Shown here piece after piece: positions 14,206 through 15,577 of a stretch of 15,577 bases of DNA. The first letter of the stretch is position 1. The number at the start of each line of letters is the position of its first letter. The stretch is from an uncultured Ruminococcus sp. Its GTDB lineage: Bacteria > Bacillota > Clostridia > Oscillospirales > Ruminococcaceae. Under the pieces are notes generated by a model. It ran no database searches, was not told the DNA's origin, and was given only the letters and a program-made list of their open reading frames with translations. Location of the stretch: contig CAMWXM010000039.1 of the NCBI GenBank assembly GCA_947178195.1, positions 1 to 15,577 of the forward strand, read 5' to 3'. The position numbers were made by a program, and so were the translations under genes.

Positions 14206-14516
14206 ATATATAAAAAGATCAAGGATCTTCGTGTTAATTTGGGAATGAACTAAGTTTAGCTTGCCAAGAGGCTTTGGATAACTAAAGCGCTGTTAATTCA
14301 TGTAAGACAGGAACAAATTCGCTATCATTGTTATACATTATAAAACTAGCCAAAAATTTTGGAGTGAGTATGGATTATCTATTCGAACTCAACGAACGGT
14401 TGACCGTTGATATTACGGCTCTTGATGAATCACAAAAGCAAGCTGTGATTTTTATGATAAAACTTTTTGAAATAGATAACGCAGCTATAGCCAATAATAA
14501 CAACAGAGCACCTTGA
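14206..14516 (+). pseudogene. Decayed XRE-family regulator gene
   Basis: Frame 14206 reads IYKKIKDLRVNLGMN, then two stops, then LAKRLWITKALLI, then a further stop region. Frame 14328 continues as IIKLAKNFGVSMDYLFELNE. Together they match the order of a Cro/CI-type HTH protein (KIKDLR ... LAKKL-IT ... LIKLA--F-VS-DYL). At least two nonsense changes and one frameshift separate the parts, and no ATG starts the N-terminal part. The last 62 codons alone (14328-14516) form an open frame but lack the recognition helix. No gene is recognised in 14100-14205. Confidence 0.72.
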
Positions 14517-14533
14517 TCATCGCAAGGTGCTCT
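14505..14533. terminator. Hairpin terminator, possibly bidirectional
   Basis: AGAGCACCTTG (14505-14515) and CAAGGTGCTCT (14523-14533) form a perfect 11-bp stem with a 7-nt loop. The left arm contains the stop codon of the decayed regulator. It is followed by AGTTTGT on the plus strand and GTTGTTATTATT on the minus strand, so the T-tracts are modest in both directions. It lies between two convergent genes, where a shared terminator is common. Confidence 0.7.
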
Positions 14534-14584
14534 AGTTTGTCATAAATTATACTAACTATTTTTAATTTATAAAATGTATGCTTT

Positions 14585-15577
14585 CTATTTTTTAATAAAT
14601 TCACCGTTTTCATCAAGAAAATAAGTCATACTTTTGACAAAATCAGTTTTATATATCGGAATATATGAATATTTTTTTAAAATATCAACCATTTCGCTCC
14701 AACCGTTTGCTAAATTCATTATGTGCTGCACACCTTTCCGTGTTTGAGAAACAGAAAAATAACATTCTCTTATTTTATTCGTCTTTAAAATATTTTTTTC
14801 GTATGAAATTACTCCATCAAAACCACTCCATATAATTTTATATATAGTTTCGTTTTCTCCTTTATTACTAATTAGTAAATCACACAAGGCGATTAAACTG
14901 TACATCATTCTTATACCAGGATGAGGGTGTTCATATTCATCAATACTTTTATTGAAATATGTAGAAAAATCATTTTTTGATTCTTTTGCTAAAACGCTAA
15001 AACACAAGTAAAAAGAAAAATATAACAAATCAAAATTCGCTAATAAAGTCCTGATATCTTCTACCCACCTTTCAATAAAAATTGCGGTATTAATTGTTGA
15101 TGCAAAAAAATCTGCGTCGTATTCCATCAGTTGAGTTTTCCATTTATCTTCATTTTTGATTTTTTCTTTTTCATAGTGTATTTCATCAATAAAACCTTTA
15201 TCAGAGTCTGCTAAAAGGTGACCATGAACTATATGTCCAAACTCATGAGCAATAATAAAATTTAACATATACATATATAAAAGTTGTATAAAACCGTCTA
15301 TTTTTTCTACACTTATTTTAAATACTTTTTCTAAATTCTCATCTTGAACAAATTCTTTTGCAGCGTCAAAAAACTTTTGACATAATCCTACTGATAATGC
15401 TATATAATTCTTTCCTTCATAATATGCTGCAAAGGCATTTACTCTGATATCATCATAAACCCAGATGGACACATCCATTTTTTTATATACCTCTTTAGAA
15501 ACCCATGTTTTTACTCCCTCCCTTAATTTTTGTAACAAATTATTAGTTTTTTCATATATATAACAATAACATTCAGG
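14585..15577 (-). CDS. Zinc metallopeptidase-like (HExxH) protein, 5' end outside window
   Basis: The frame stays open on the minus strand to the last base, reading CYCYIYEKTNNLLQKL before a TTG at 15538. The gene therefore probably starts beyond the window and the TTG is not a convincing start. Numbered from that TTG, IIAHEFGHIVHGH carries the zinc motif H98-E99-F-G-H102. EYDADFFAS (E139, D143) about 37 residues later fits the third ligand and ExxxD pattern of gluzincins such as M48. VNAFAAYYEGKNYIALSVGL before it also matches the strand preceding the helix in M48-like enzymes. There is no obvious signal peptide or membrane helix in the visible part. The C-terminal 170 residues are not recognised. 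A role like the Lit-type phage-exclusion peptidase is possible but not shown. AT content is higher than in the secretion operon, suggesting acquired DNA. Confidence 0.68.
   Translation of the reverse strand, partial: PECYCYIYEKTNNLLQKLREGVKTWVSKEVYKKMDVSIWVYDDIRVNAFAAYYEGKNYIALSVGLCQKFFDAAKEFVQDENLEKVFKISVEKIDGFIQLLYMYMLNFIIAHEFGHIVHGHLLADSDKGFIDEIHYEKEKIKNEDKWKTQLMEYDADFFASTINTAIFIERWVEDIRTLLANFDLLYFSFYLCFSVLAKESKNDFSTYFNKSIDEYEHPHPGIRMMYSLIALCDLLISNKGENETIYKIIWSGFDGVISYEKNILKTNKIRECYFSVSQTRKGVQHIMNLANGWSEMVDILKKYSYIPIYKTDFVKSMTYFLDENGEFIKK

Noticed and set aside
14240..14248. TGGGAATGA as partner of the guaA-like core at 6138-6149
   Set aside because: It matches only 9 bases, is in the opposite orientation, and falls inside the decayed XRE coding sequence.
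14585..15577. ImmA/IrrE-type repressor-cleaving peptidase
   Set aside because: The preceding VNAFA-YYEG-NYIAL strand and the EYDADFFA third-ligand region fit M48-like gluzincins better, and the adjacent XRE gene is a wreck on the opposite strand.

Overview
The window (about 40% GC by eye) looks like the chromosome of an anaerobic Firmicute of the Clostridia, most likely near Ruminococcus/Oscillospiraceae. This is inferred from strong AGGAGG-type ribosome binding sites, the codon style, and the kind of integrase/MobV element carried. No rRNA, tRNA or CRISPR array was seen, so the taxonomic placement is an inference.

Region 1 (1-4775, + strand) is a type I secretion operon. It holds the 3' end of an RTX protein gene (510-bp modules, each a calcium-binding nonapeptide block plus an HCBP-related domain), a HlyB-type ABC exporter whose N-terminal C39-like domain has lost its catalytic residues, and a HlyD-type adaptor. 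An 11-bp hairpin without a U-tract separates the substrate gene from the two export genes. No outer-membrane TolC-type gene is present, as expected for a Gram-positive cell.

Region 2 (4776-6300) is a scrap yard of mobile DNA. It contains a relaxase fragment, an IS256-type transposase N-terminal fragment, an integrase C-terminal fragment and a still-open MobC-like gene with a good terminator. A 64-bp direct repeat sits exactly at the 5' edge of both the relaxase and the integrase scraps. The fragments are related to genes of the complete element further right, so at least two related elements have landed here.

Region 3 (6302-14099) looks like a complete integrative mobilizable element. Leftward runs an XRE-family repressor-like gene, an HNH plus DGQHK-motif (ParB-like) protein and a HEPN/Ymh (TIGR02391-like) protein. 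Rightward runs excisionase, tyrosine integrase, MobC-like protein, RepA-like ATPase and a MobV relaxase. A perfect TTGACA-N17-TATAAT promoter lies between the divergent halves. A symmetric array of six GTGAC boxes and a nested cruciform lie between the ATPase and relaxase genes and are the likely origin of transfer and/or replication. The HNH-DGQHK and HEPN genes are the best candidate for an undescribed system: a nuclease pair plausibly acting in phage or plasmid defence, carried behind the element's own repressor.

Region 4 (14100-15577) holds a decayed XRE regulator gene, a bidirectional-looking terminator, and the 3' part of a zinc-metallopeptidase-like gene on the minus strand that runs off the window.
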